A stretch of DNA of 61,849 bases from Verrucomicrobiaceae bacterium (GTDB lineage: Bacteria; Verrucomicrobiota; Verrucomicrobiia; Verrucomicrobiales; Verrucomicrobiaceae). The DNA lies in assembly GCA_027484445.1 (NCBI GenBank), contig JAIXSY010000015.1:1-61849 (forward strand). Reading direction: 5' to 3'. Positions 9,092-17,478 of the stretch are shown here, in pieces. The notes beneath the pieces were generated by a model that was given only the letters and a program-made list of their open reading frames with translations, was not told the origin of the DNA and ran no database searches. Every line of letters begins with the position of its first letter. Positions within the stretch are counted from its first letter, which is position 1. Made by a program: the position numbers and the translations under genes.

Positions 9092-11044
9092 TTAGCGTTT
9101 CAGTTTGCGCTTGAGCCGCATCCAGGTTGGCACGTCGAGATCTTCACCGCCATCGGCGAGCACGGGCTCGGTTTGCTTGAAGCGTCCGCGTTCTTCTTCG
9201 TTGCCGAAGCGGAAAGCGGTCTGTTCGCCATTGCCAGGTGCATGATTGCCATTGCCCTGATTTTTCGTGGTTGTCGCCACGGAAGGTGCCGAAGGCCGAA
9301 TCGAAGGTGGTGCGTAGGCTGCGTCTTCCTGGGGCACGGGCTGGATCGGTGCAGTGATGGGACGAGCCGCGACGACAGCCGCCAGACCTGTGCTCGGGGC
9401 TGGCTTCACGGTTGGCTTGATGGGCACAAATTCTTCGATCGAAAGCTTTGGCTTTGCCGGTGGGGGGGGCTCTGCAACAGGTTCTAGGGCTTCTTCCTCT
9501 GCGGTCTCTTCACTCAGGGCATCCACTGCCTCCTGCGGCATGTCTTCGGCCCAAGGCTCCTCTTCTTCAAGCGGAGCCGGTGTGGAGCGGGCGAGTGCTT
9601 GACTTGCTTTGTCGAGCGTTGCTGCGGCTTGGTGGAAAAGATCATCGTCCTCGGCACTGTCCTTCAGAGGAAAGTCCGTGTGGCTTCCGTTGGATGGAGT
9701 AGCCACCTCATCCTCGGGGAAGAGCAGGTCCATGGAGTCCATCACTGCTGCTGGCAAAGGCTTCGGCGTTTCAATCGGCTGGGCTTTGACTGGCGCGGGC
9801 CGTGGTGTGGGCGCGACAGGTATTTCTGCCAAAGGTGCCTGGGGCACTGCCGGGGGGGAAGCGCTGGCCTTGGCCGAAGTGCCTCGCCGTGTCGGGGCAG
9901 GTGCGGGTGCGGGTGCGGGTGCGGGTGCGGGTGCGGGTTCAGCGGCTTCGGGTTTGAGCTCAGCAGTGTCCATCTTGGGGATGAGATCGACCACAGAAGG
10001 CATCGGGCGCTCATGCAAAGGGAGCATTTCCGAAGGAGGTGCTACTGCGACGAGGGTGTTGAGCTGCGCGAGTCCGAGAGAGCTCAGCAGCGTGACGCAC
10101 ACGCTATCGCCTAGCTTGGCATCCACGGCGACACCGAAGAGGATATGAGTCTGATCCGGCACGTTTTTGCCGAGCTGCTTCATGATCGCATCGACCTCCA
10201 GTAGAGTCAGGGATTCACCTCCAGCAATGTGGACGAGCAGCGTGCGGGTTTGGTAGAGCAGGCGGCCCTGGTCGATCAGCGGCGATTTCAGCGCGCGTTT
10301 CACGGCTTCTTGGCCACGGTTTTGGCCGCGTGCCTCGCCAAAGCCGAACAGGCATCGTCCGTTCGAGGTGTTCAGGGCGGCGGTCAGGTCATCAAGGCCG
10401 AGCTTCACCAGACCTGGCGTGGTCAGGATGGTCGAAACCGCGCGCAGGGACTGAGCGATGAGCTGGTCTGCTTGGGTGAAAGCTTTCTGGATGCCATCCT
10501 TGGGCAGGATGAGCTCCCCCATGCGATTGTTTTCAAACAGGATCAGGGCATCTGCGCGCTTTTGCAGCTGATCCAGCGAATCTTCAGCCTGTTTCAGGCG
10601 GCGTTTGCCTTCGAAGGAGAAGGGCATCGTGGCGGTGAGAAAGACGAGCGCACCGGTGCCCTTGGCGATTTCTGCCACGACAGGGGCTGCACCGCTGCCT
10701 GTGCCGCCACCGAGACCGGTGCACAGGAAGACAATGTCGTGTCCATCCACCACCTCACGAATCTGTTCACGCGAGAATACCGCAGCTTCACGTCCGAGTT
10801 CAGGATCGCCGCCTGCACCGACACCGCGCATGAGTTCGATGCCGAGCTGGACTTTGTGCGGAGCCATGGAGTGACTCAGCACACGAATGTCCGTGTGCAT
10901 GGCGATGAGCTTGGCATCTACCGTGCGATCGAGCGTGATGCGGTCCAGGACATTGCCACCCGCGCCCCCGATGCCGACGATGCAGGTTCTGAGGCTTCCG
11001 GGTTCCAGAGTCTCTTTCAGGGCGTGACGATCATATTCGACCAT
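9092..11044 (-). CDS. ftsZ: Cell division protein FtsZ, long-linker form
   Basis: 650 aa from the ATG at 11044, far longer than the usual ~380-400. FtsZ is the tubulin-like GTPase that forms the division ring. The N-terminal ~310 residues are the GTPase core with VGIGGAGGN, the tubulin signature GGGTGSG (about 112-118) and PFSFEGKRR. The T7 synergy loop reads GLVKLGLDDL, so two of the usual acidic/polar positions (N207 and D209 in E. coli) are changed while the last Asp remains. A ~300-residue Pro/Ala/Glu-rich linker, with six Pro-Ala repeats, leads to the conserved C-terminal peptide DLDVPTWMRLKRK, where FtsA would bind. It lies 76 bases after ftsA. Confidence 0.93.
   Translation of the reverse strand: MVEYDRHALKETLEPGSLRTCIVGIGGAGGNVLDRITLDRTVDAKLIAMHTDIRVLSHSMAPHKVQLGIELMRGVGAGGDPELGREAAVFSREQIREVVDGHDIVFLCTGLGGGTGSGAAPVVAEIAKGTGALVFLTATMPFSFEGKRRLKQAEDSLDQLQKRADALILFENNRMGELILPKDGIQKAFTQADQLIAQSLRAVSTILTTPGLVKLGLDDLTAALNTSNGRCLFGFGEARGQNRGQEAVKRALKSPLIDQGRLLYQTRTLLVHIAGGESLTLLEVDAIMKQLGKNVPDQTHILFGVAVDAKLGDSVCVTLLSSLGLAQLNTLVAVAPPSEMLPLHERPMPSVVDLIPKMDTAELKPEAAEPAPAPAPAPAPAPAPTRRGTSAKASASPPAVPQAPLAEIPVAPTPRPAPVKAQPIETPKPLPAAVMDSMDLLFPEDEVATPSNGSHTDFPLKDSAEDDDLFHQAAATLDKASQALARSTPAPLEEEEPWAEDMPQEAVDALSEETAEEEALEPVAEPPPPAKPKLSIEEFVPIKPTVKPAPSTGLAAVVAARPITAPIQPVPQEDAAYAPPSIRPSAPSVATTTKNQGNGNHAPGNGEQTAFRFGNEEERGRFKQTEPVLADGGEDLDVPTWMRLKRKLKR
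9901..9936 (-). repeat. Hexanucleotide repeat inside ftsZ
   Basis: Six tandem copies of GTGCGG (plus strand) encode a Pro-Ala run in the FtsZ linker. Slippage by whole units would change linker length by two residues without shifting the frame. Confidence 0.95.
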
Positions 11045-11120
11045 GGTGTGCAATTGGGTGGAGGGTGGGTCTGGAGGCGCTGGTAGGAAAAGGAGCCCGG
11101 ATGGGCATGCTGGCGGGAGG

Positions 11121-12335
11121 TCAGGTCACGGCGGACAACAGGTCGGCCATCTTTCGCCCCAGTCGCAGCAGGGGGGACATGAAGGGCTTCTCCTGGTCGA
11201 GAATTTGAGCATAACGAATGAGGCCGATCGGTGCGGAGAACTGAGGTTTCTCAAACATGGCCGTGACGCCACTAACGGGAGCGGACCCGGAGCGTGTCAC
11301 GCGCCTTTGAAACACATCTTGTGCCACTACGTCAATACCTTTCAGCAGGCTGGTGCCACCTGTGAGATAAACTCCTGCTGCGAGACGGCTGATGTGCTTG
11401 TCACAGCGCATCCGCACTTGCTCGAAGATTTCCCTCACGCGCATGTGGATGACTTCATTCAAAAAGGCACGCTCCACTTCAGCGATCATGAAGCCATTGT
11501 CATCTTCCACCCTCACGATGTCATCGGGCTCTACATCCTCGTAGTTGCAGGACCCTTCGTTGATCTTCAGCTCTTCAGCATAGCGATCCCGGATCTGCAC
11601 TGCCATGGCAATGTCTTGGGTAATGTGGTCACCCCCCAGTGGCACACAGCCTGAGGCCGCGATCATGGCATCTTCATACAAAACGTAATCGGCTGTGCCA
11701 CCTCCGATGTCGATCATGAGCGCGCCCTGCTGCTTCGCTTCCTTGGTCAGGACGACCTGAGCGGCGGCGATGGCGGTAAAGACGACATCTTCCACCTCCA
11801 GCGGCACTTCACGCACGCATTTCACGGCGTTTTGGATGCGACCGCGCACCCCGTGGATGATGTGATAGTCTGCCTCTAGCACGCGCCCTTCGCGGCCGAT
11901 CGGCTGGCGCACCCCTTCCTGACCATCCACGATGTATTGACGGGTAATGCTATGCAGGAAGACATTTTCCTGCGGAATCTCCACATGGCGGGCGATTTCC
12001 TTGGCGGATTCCACGTCGTCTTCGGTGATTTCGGTCTGTTCCTCGGGCAGCCGCCAGGCCCCACGGCTGCTCAGGCTGCGGATGTGACCGCCCGTGACGC
12101 CTAGGAAGACGGTGCGGATCATCACCTCGCTCGGCTCTTCGGCACGCACGATGGCGTCATTCAGCACCATCTGCACCTTTTGAAAGTCCACGATTTCGCC
12201 TTTCCGAACTCCGCTGGAGGGGGCGGTGCCCACGCCCAGGATCTTGATCGTGCCGTCGCGTTTGGCCTCGCCAACGACGACGCAAATCTTGCTCGTGCCA
12301 ATCTCTAGTCCTGCGTAGATGGTGCTTCTTGCCAT
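11121..12335 (-). CDS. ftsA: Cell division protein FtsA
   Basis: 404 aa, normal length. FtsA is an actin-like ATPase that ties FtsZ to the membrane. Visible marks are the phosphate-1 region AGLEIGTSKICVVVG, the phosphate-2 region IDIGGGTADYVLYEDA, the adenosine motif GVYLTGGTSLLKG, and a C-terminal amphipathic helix (LLRLGRKMADLLSAV) for membrane contact. It starts 13 bases after ftsQ ends, on the same strand, and ftsZ follows. The start is an ATG without a clear ribosome binding site. Confidence 0.95.
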   Translation of the reverse strand: MARSTIYAGLEIGTSKICVVVGEAKRDGTIKILGVGTAPSSGVRKGEIVDFQKVQMVLNDAIVRAEEPSEVMIRTVFLGVTGGHIRSLSSRGAWRLPEEQTEITEDDVESAKEIARHVEIPQENVFLHSITRQYIVDGQEGVRQPIGREGRVLEADYHIIHGVRGRIQNAVKCVREVPLEVEDVVFTAIAAAQVVLTKEAKQQGALMIDIGGGTADYVLYEDAMIAASGCVPLGGDHITQDIAMAVQIRDRYAEELKINEGSCNYEDVEPDDIVRVEDDNGFMIAEVERAFLNEVIHMRVREIFEQVRMRCDKHISRLAAGVYLTGGTSLLKGIDVVAQDVFQRRVTRSGSAPVSGVTAMFEKPQFSAPIGLIRYAQILDQEKPFMSPLLRLGRKMADLLSAVT

Positions 12336-12347
12336 AGTGGTGGAGGG

Positions 12348-13343
12348 TTATCGACGTGGGGTGATCCGCGAGCTAGCGGCTGGGGGGCTGGTCGAGGCGG
12401 TGAGGGCATCTTGCAGTCCTTCCAGATCAGGAGCTTCGCGGAAAGTGATGGGGATGTTTTCACGCACGAGCACGTTCAGCGTGTCGATCTTCCAGCCTCG
12501 GTGCTTAGCCTCGAGGGTGATGCGGTCTAGGCGGGCCAGTTGATCGTCGAGGTCGTCAATGCCAAAGAACACGCGTGCTCCGTCGTCAAAGGTGATGTTC
12601 AGTCCCCAACTGTATTGAGTAGCGATCTCACGCACACTTGGCATCGCTGCGGTTTCCTGACGCTTTTGAAGCTTTTCCAGCAGGCTCAGGGCCGCCGTCA
12701 CCGACAGGTCAGTGATTTTTTTTCCTGGCTGATTTTGGTTCAGCGCCTCGTGTTGGATGACGGGCAGCTTGGCATACGTCTCGGTGACGACTTCGCAGGG
12801 AAAGAGGGTTCCTTCTGCATCCAGAAAGTAGCCTGTTTCTGGTGTGCCAGCCCTCATGCCAAGCCGTGCACAAGCAATCCAGGCGACAGGGTGCCTCTGA
12901 TCCACTGCCAGGGTCATGCGCCCGTGATAATCGCGGCTAATTTTCACCGACTTTACCTGCGGCATTTCCAGGATGCGGCGCTGAATCTCACGCAGATTGG
13001 CTGTCAGCAAATTCATGCCTTGCGTGATGGCGCTGACCCTCACGATCTGTTCAGCAGTCGCAGGACCCTCCGTTTTCACCACGACTTGGCGCAGCGTAAA
13101 TTGTGGATTCTTCAGAAAGGCCTCACGCACAGTGATTTTCAGCAGAGCTAGCAGGCAGATGGTGCAAATGATGCCGATGCCCCACTTGAAGCCGCGCCGC
13201 TGCATCTCCGCCTTTTCCATCTCGCGGATTTTGGGTGAATCTGCCTTCAGATCCACCCGCGTGAACTCGCGCGAAGCCTTCTTCGCCCGCTGAGTAGCAG
13301 GCTTGGCGGCAGGGCGGCGCGAGGATGATGAACCGGAAGACAT
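12348..13343 (-). CDS. ftsQ: Cell division protein FtsQ/DivIB
   Basis: 331 aa. A basic, Ser-rich cytosolic N-terminus is followed by one membrane segment (about 53-70, WGIGIICTICLLALL). A POTRA domain follows (about 82-150, FTLRQVVVKTEG and GMNLLTANLREIQRRI), then the FtsQ domain ending near residue 305. It is an inner-membrane divisome protein linked with FtsB and FtsL. As first gene of ftsQ-ftsA-ftsZ it is preceded by 237 AT-rich bases likely to hold the promoter. No mur genes precede it here. Confidence 0.9.
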   Translation of the reverse strand: MSSGSSSSRRPAAKPATQRAKKASREFTRVDLKADSPKIREMEKAEMQRRGFKWGIGIICTICLLALLKITVREAFLKNPQFTLRQVVVKTEGPATAEQIVRVSAITQGMNLLTANLREIQRRILEMPQVKSVKISRDYHGRMTLAVDQRHPVAWIACARLGMRAGTPETGYFLDAEGTLFPCEVVTETYAKLPVIQHEALNQNQPGKKITDLSVTAALSLLEKLQKRQETAAMPSVREIATQYSWGLNITFDDGARVFFGIDDLDDQLARLDRITLEAKHRGWKIDTLNVLVRENIPITFREAPDLEGLQDALTASTSPPAASSRITPRR

Positions 13344-13580
13344 GCGGGAGCCGGAGTGAAAATTCGCGAACTTAAATGATCAATTCTTCTTAAATAACAA
13401 ATATCATGCCGGTTGGCCAAGGTTATTCTGGAAAAATTCATTTGTTCTATCAGCTACGACTTTGTCGATTGAATCCAAAGGTCGCTAAATTTCAATTTTG
13501 AGAAACAAAGCTGATTTAATTATTGAAATTATAATTCTAATCTTGCGCTCTTTGACCCTTCCAAGCATTCTTTTTGAGTC

Positions 13581-13985
13581 ATGAACGCAATTCTGAGACT
13601 CAACTCCTCTCGATCCCGCCGGGGCTTTAGCTTGTTTGAGGTGCTCCTGTTCATCTGCATGCTCAGCATCATGGTGACCCTGGCCTTGCCTCTCTTTGCC
13701 AGTCCCTATTCGGCGAAGCAGGCGACCCACCAAAAGAATGCCCAGACCTGCTGCACCCTCTTGACGGTGATTCAGGCGGCAGGCGTGCCAGTCACAGAGC
13801 AAACGCCAAACATCCCGGATCTTTTGAGACGCCTGCGCGTTGGCATCGTTGTTGAAGATGGGCCGCTGGCAGGACGTCGATTTCAGCTGCCACACCTGTC
13901 GGAGGCGGAAGTCCTTGGTGCCGCCGCTTACCTGAAGCTGGAGGGTCAGGAGCTCATCTACGCGCCCGTGCCGATGCTTCCTTGA
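13581..13985 (+). CDS. Type IV pilin-like protein, lone
   Basis: 134 aa. A short basic leader ends SRRG, followed by FSLFEVLLFICMLSIM. This is the prepilin peptidase site with Phe+1, Glu+5 and a hydrophobic helix. The rest is a small globular region of no clear family. Such genes are numerous in Verrucomicrobia, and many are pseudopilins of uncertain function. No secretion genes are adjacent; the pilin cluster at 32.7-34.1 kb is 19 kb away. The intergenic region before it is AT-rich. Confidence 0.75.
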   Translation: MNAILRLNSSRSRRGFSLFEVLLFICMLSIMVTLALPLFASPYSAKQATHQKNAQTCCTLLTVIQAAGVPVTEQTPNIPDLLRRLRVGIVVEDGPLAGRRFQLPHLSEAEVLGAAAYLKLEGQELIYAPVPMLP

Positions 13986-14050
13986 AGGGAGGTGCTGCTC
14001 GGGCGTGCCTGCTTCTTGATGCTGGGCTGCTTTGCTTTAGTCTGGCGGGA

Positions 14051-14581
14051 ATGACTGACCACCATCCCCACCCTACGTGCCGCACCATCATCATCATGGG
14101 AGTCTCAGGCTGTGGCAAAACGGAGGTCGGGCAACGGGTGGCAGCCGCTTTGGGTGGGCATTTTGAAGACGCGGATGACTTTCATCCTGAGGACAATAAA
14201 GCGAAGATGCGCGCTGGCATTGCGCTGACGGATGAAGATCGTTGGCCGTGGTATGCGCGTCTGCGCGCGCGGATCGAGGAGCGTCGGGTCGAATCGGCAG
14301 CGGTCTATGTCTTAGCCTGCTCGGCACTGAAGGCGATCTATCGGGAGCGGCTGCGTGCGGAAGATGCTCCTGGACAGATCGTGTTTGTTCACCTGAAGGG
14401 TGCCCGAGACCTCATTTTTTCCCGGATGTCTGCCCGGCAGGGGCACTACATGCCGGTCAGCCTGCTGGACAGCCAGTTTGCGATTCTGGAGGAGACACCC
14501 GACCTCATGACCGTGTCCATTGAGCCCAGTCAGGATGACATTGCAGCAGGCATCGTGCGTCAGCTCACGGCTTCAGTGTGA
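14051..14581 (+). CDS. gntK: Gluconokinase
   Basis: 176 aa from the ATG at 14051; an upstream TTG frame is unlikely. It phosphorylates gluconate to 6-phosphogluconate with ATP. The P-loop MGVSGCGKTEVG is followed by the family motif DADDFHPEDNKAKM and later the GHYMPVSLLDSQFAILEE segment that is characteristic of GntK. Length agrees with the family. No gluconate transporter or 6-phosphogluconate dehydrogenase is adjacent. Confidence 0.93.
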   Translation: MTDHHPHPTCRTIIIMGVSGCGKTEVGQRVAAALGGHFEDADDFHPEDNKAKMRAGIALTDEDRWPWYARLRARIEERRVESAAVYVLACSALKAIYRERLRAEDAPGQIVFVHLKGARDLIFSRMSARQGHYMPVSLLDSQFAILEETPDLMTVSIEPSQDDIAAGIVRQLTASV

Positions 14582-14601
14582 TGGACGCCCAAGCGGCTGA
14601 C

Positions 14602-15480
14602 TCAACGCAGGGCTAGGCACAGCAGAGCCGCGAAAAGCAGCAGCTGCATCCCACTCAGCGCCAGCAGTTTGTTGTAGCCTGGGCCGGGAGTGGTCGTCCA
14701 GATGCGCAGTAGCAAAAACAGCCCAGGCGGCAGGCAGGCCAGCGGCAGCGTGCAGGCACGAGGCAGCCCGATGTCCCACCAGTAGAGGCCAAGAGCGTGC
14801 GCCGCTAGGATCAGCGCCGTGATCTCGACCCTAGCGAAGCCTTTCCCAAAGCGAACCGCCAGCGTGCGCTTCCCGGTGGTGCTGTCTTCGGCGTGGTCGC
14901 GCAGGTTATTGATGGCAATCAGCACGGTGCTCAGGCAGCCGATTTGCAGGCCACCGACCACACCGCCGACCAGCCATTCCCCACTTTGGACAAAAGCCGA
15001 TCCCGTGACAGCGATCAGCCCGAAGAAAAGGATCACGAACAATTCCCCCAAGCCACGGTAGGCAAGAGGCAATGGGCCGCCCGTGTAACCGTAGCAAAAG
15101 TATAACGAAGGGATGCCGATGACCACGATGGGCAAGCCGCGTGCGACAATGAGCGGTAGCGAAAGTGCGATGGCCACGGCGAGCGTCAGCCAACCGGCCA
15201 GCATCACGGTCTCAGGCCGTGCAGCCCCAGAGGCGGTGATGCGCACGGGCCCAAGCCGTGCGGTGGTGTCTTTTCCCTGACGGAAGTCGAGCGCGTCATT
15301 GAATAGATTCGTGGCAATCTGTAGCGCTAGGGTGCTGCCCAGCGTGAAGCCGAGCAGACGCCAGTCCACTGGCTGGCCGACCAAGGCCGAACCGATGAAA
15401 AAGCCCGCAAAGACAGGTGCCACAGCAGCCCCGAGGGTCTTTGGGCGGGCGGCGAGCAGCCATTCGGAGAAAGAAGCCAT
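14602..15480 (-). CDS. menA: 1,4-dihydroxy-2-naphthoate polyprenyltransferase
   Basis: 292 aa from the ATG at 15480 (MASFSEWLLAARPKTL). A GTG at 15501 overlaps the fabG stop and is an alternative. MenA attaches the prenyl chain in menaquinone synthesis and is an integral membrane UbiA-family enzyme. Two Asp-rich motifs are visible: NLFNDALDFRQGKDT and NNLRDHAEDSTTGK. About eight or nine hydrophobic helices are present. It follows fabG on the same strand with no gap, so the pair is probably co-transcribed. No other certain men gene is present; the acyl-adenylate enzyme at 18651 is a weak candidate for MenE. Confidence 0.9.
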   Translation of the reverse strand: MASFSEWLLAARPKTLGAAVAPVFAGFFIGSALVGQPVDWRLLGFTLGSTLALQIATNLFNDALDFRQGKDTTARLGPVRITASGAARPETVMLAGWLTLAVAIALSLPLIVARGLPIVVIGIPSLYFCYGYTGGPLPLAYRGLGELFVILFFGLIAVTGSAFVQSGEWLVGGVVGGLQIGCLSTVLIAINNLRDHAEDSTTGKRTLAVRFGKGFARVEITALILAAHALGLYWWDIGLPRACTLPLACLPPGLFLLLRIWTTTPGPGYNKLLALSGMQLLLFAALLCLALR

Positions 15481-15497
15481 GGCAAAGGCAGGCGCTG

Positions 15498-16244
15498 TCA
15501 CATGACCATGCCACCATCCACGGCCAAAACCTGACCGGTGATGTAGCGCGCCTCAGGGCTGGCCAGGAAGGCCACCGTGCCGGCGATGTCATCGGCCTGA
15601 CCGAAATCTCCAAGCGGGATTTTTTCCAAGATGGCAGCTTTGACCTTCTCATCCAGCACCCCGGTCATGTCGGTGGCGATGAAGCCAGGAGCCACCACAT
15701 TCGCAGTGATGCCACGGCCAGCGAACTCACGCGCAAGCGATTTCGTGAAGCCGATCAGGCCTGCCTTGCTTGCCGCGTAGTTGGCTTGGCCCGCATTTCC
15801 CATCAGGCCAATGACAGACGCGATGTTGATGATGCGCGCCCCTTTTTGCTTCAGCAGGCTGCGTTGAAAGGCCTTCACCATGTGAAAAGCACCTTTCAGA
15901 TTGGTGTTCAGCACAAAGTCCCAGTCTTCCTCACTCATGCGCAGCAGCAGGCCGTCCTTGGTCACTCCCGCGTTGTTCACCAGGATGTCCACATGGCCAA
16001 AGTCAGCCAGCACCTGCTTGCCCATTTCGGCCACGGCATGGCCATCGGCGATGTCCACTGCGTAAGCTTTGGCCGAGTCTGGATAGACGGCATTGATGCC
16101 ATCGGCGGCGGATTTGGAATTGGCTTCCGTGCGGCTCACCACGGCGATTTTGGCACCTTCGGCGGCGAGTTTTTCGGCGATGGCTTTGCCGATGCCACGT
16201 CCGGCACCGGTGACGACTGCGATCTTATCTTGGAGCTTACCCAT
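15498..16244 (-). CDS. fabG: 3-oxoacyl-[acyl-carrier-protein] reductase
   Basis: 248 aa, standard length. It reduces 3-oxoacyl-ACP with NADPH in fatty acid elongation. The short-chain dehydrogenase marks are all visible: TGAGRGIGKAIA (cofactor), NNAGVTKDGLLLRM, the catalytic Ser in NIASVIG, YAASKAG (Tyr and Lys), PGFIATDMT and a C-terminal GQVLAVDGGMVM. The FabG assignment rather than another SDR rests on NAGVTKDGLLLRM and the C-terminal signature. menA follows directly. No fabD, acpP or fabF is adjacent. Confidence 0.93.
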   Translation of the reverse strand: MGKLQDKIAVVTGAGRGIGKAIAEKLAAEGAKIAVVSRTEANSKSAADGINAVYPDSAKAYAVDIADGHAVAEMGKQVLADFGHVDILVNNAGVTKDGLLLRMSEEDWDFVLNTNLKGAFHMVKAFQRSLLKQKGARIINIASVIGLMGNAGQANYAASKAGLIGFTKSLAREFAGRGITANVVAPGFIATDMTGVLDEKVKAAILEKIPLGDFGQADDIAGTVAFLASPEARYITGQVLAVDGGMVM

Positions 16245-16465
16245 GCGGCATCATGCAGGGCATGGCCGGGCTGGCAAGGGTGGAAAAGTTCATGCCCAAA
16301 GAGCACACCGCCACAGCCGACAAAAAAGCCCTCTGTCTCCAACCCATGCCTCCAGCAGGCTTTGCACAGGATCGCACGATCGCGGTGTGTTCATTTGCCC
16401 CAGGCGGCGAATCCAGAGTTGCCCGGCTGGAAAGGCCTGCTAACGGGGATCAATCCCCCCTGTTT

Positions 16466-17416
16466 ATGAATTGCAGAATCTGCCCCCGGTTCTCCCTCCT
16501 CGTCGCGTTCACCGCCGGGCTTGTCTTTTTGCATGCTGCCCCCACGCAGGCCCAGTCCTCGGTCATCGTGGTGGACAGCTTTAACCGCAAAGTTCACGTG
16601 GCTGGGAATGCCAACAGCCGCCGTCCGGTCGGTGGATTGTCTAAAATCGCCACCGGCATGGTGGCCCTGGACTGGTCCGTGGCGTCCAAAGCCGGGGTCA
16701 ATGTATTGGCGACCGTTCCTGATTACGCTGCGCAGATGTCAGGCATCAATGTCCTTGGCCTACAGCCGGGTGACAAACTGACGCTGCGTGACCTGATCTA
16801 TGCCACGATGATGGGGGGGGATGATGTGGCCGCCATCACACTGGCGGAATTTGTCGGGCGTGACCACCTCTACCGCCTCGGGCGCGGGGGCAACCCGATG
16901 GCCGAATTCGTCCGCCAGATGAACCAGCTCGCTTACCGCGAGGGATCCACAGGCACGCGGTTTCAAAGCCCGCATGGGTTTTACGATGGCAGTTCCACCG
17001 CTGCGGACATCGCCCGTCTGACCCTCTACGCTGTGTCCCGCCCCGCGATGCGCTTTTACACCAACCAACGCAGCCGCGACCTCATCATTTACCGTGGAGG
17101 CCAGCAAGTCACGGCGATGGTCAACAACACGAACGCCCTGTTGGGGGACTCCAACATCGACGGAGTGAAGGCCAGCTCCACCCCGCGTGCTGGAGGCTGC
17201 GTGGCCATCTCTGCGGAGCGCCCGTCTTCGGTTTACAAGCAGGCCGATGGCAGCAGCCTGATCTATCGCCACCGTCTCGTCGTCGTGGTCATCGGCTCGG
17301 TGGATCCCTTTTCGGAGGCCAAAGCCCTCCTCCAGCAAGGCTGGAATGCCTACAACCGTTGGCTGGCGGCAGGTAGGCCGATCACGGACAAATCTCAGCT
17401 GCTCAATCACTACTGA
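16466..17416 (+). CDS. D-Ala-D-Ala carboxypeptidase homologue (S11 family) lacking catalytic motifs
   Basis: 316 aa from the ATG at 16466, with a signal peptide ending near TQAQ. The sequence aligns along its length with DacA/DacF-type penicillin-binding proteins: RRPxxxLSKIAT, MMGGDDVAAITLAE, PHGFYDGSS, NNTNALLG, DGVKASSTPRAGGC. All three catalytic motifs are altered. The SxxK position reads GLSK, the SxN position reads GGD, and the KTG position reads KAS. The nucleophilic Ser is therefore missing, so normal DD-peptidase activity is not expected. It may be a binding or structural pseudoenzyme at the cell wall. The frame is intact, so it is not a decayed gene. Confidence 0.85.
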   Translation: MNCRICPRFSLLVAFTAGLVFLHAAPTQAQSSVIVVDSFNRKVHVAGNANSRRPVGGLSKIATGMVALDWSVASKAGVNVLATVPDYAAQMSGINVLGLQPGDKLTLRDLIYATMMGGDDVAAITLAEFVGRDHLYRLGRGGNPMAEFVRQMNQLAYREGSTGTRFQSPHGFYDGSSTAADIARLTLYAVSRPAMRFYTNQRSRDLIIYRGGQQVTAMVNNTNALLGDSNIDGVKASSTPRAGGCVAISAERPSSVYKQADGSSLIYRHRLVVVVIGSVDPFSEAKALLQQGWNAYNRWLAAGRPITDKSQLLNHY

Positions 17417-17478
17417 TCTAGCACACCCTTTGCGGCTCCTCATAGCCGCATTTCCCAACACTCCCTAAACCCAAACAC

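Noticed and set aside
13344..13580. Possible RNA gene in the AT-rich region before the lone pilin gene
   Set aside because: No cloverleaf or strong stem and no terminator was found. It most likely holds the promoters of ftsQ and the pilin gene.
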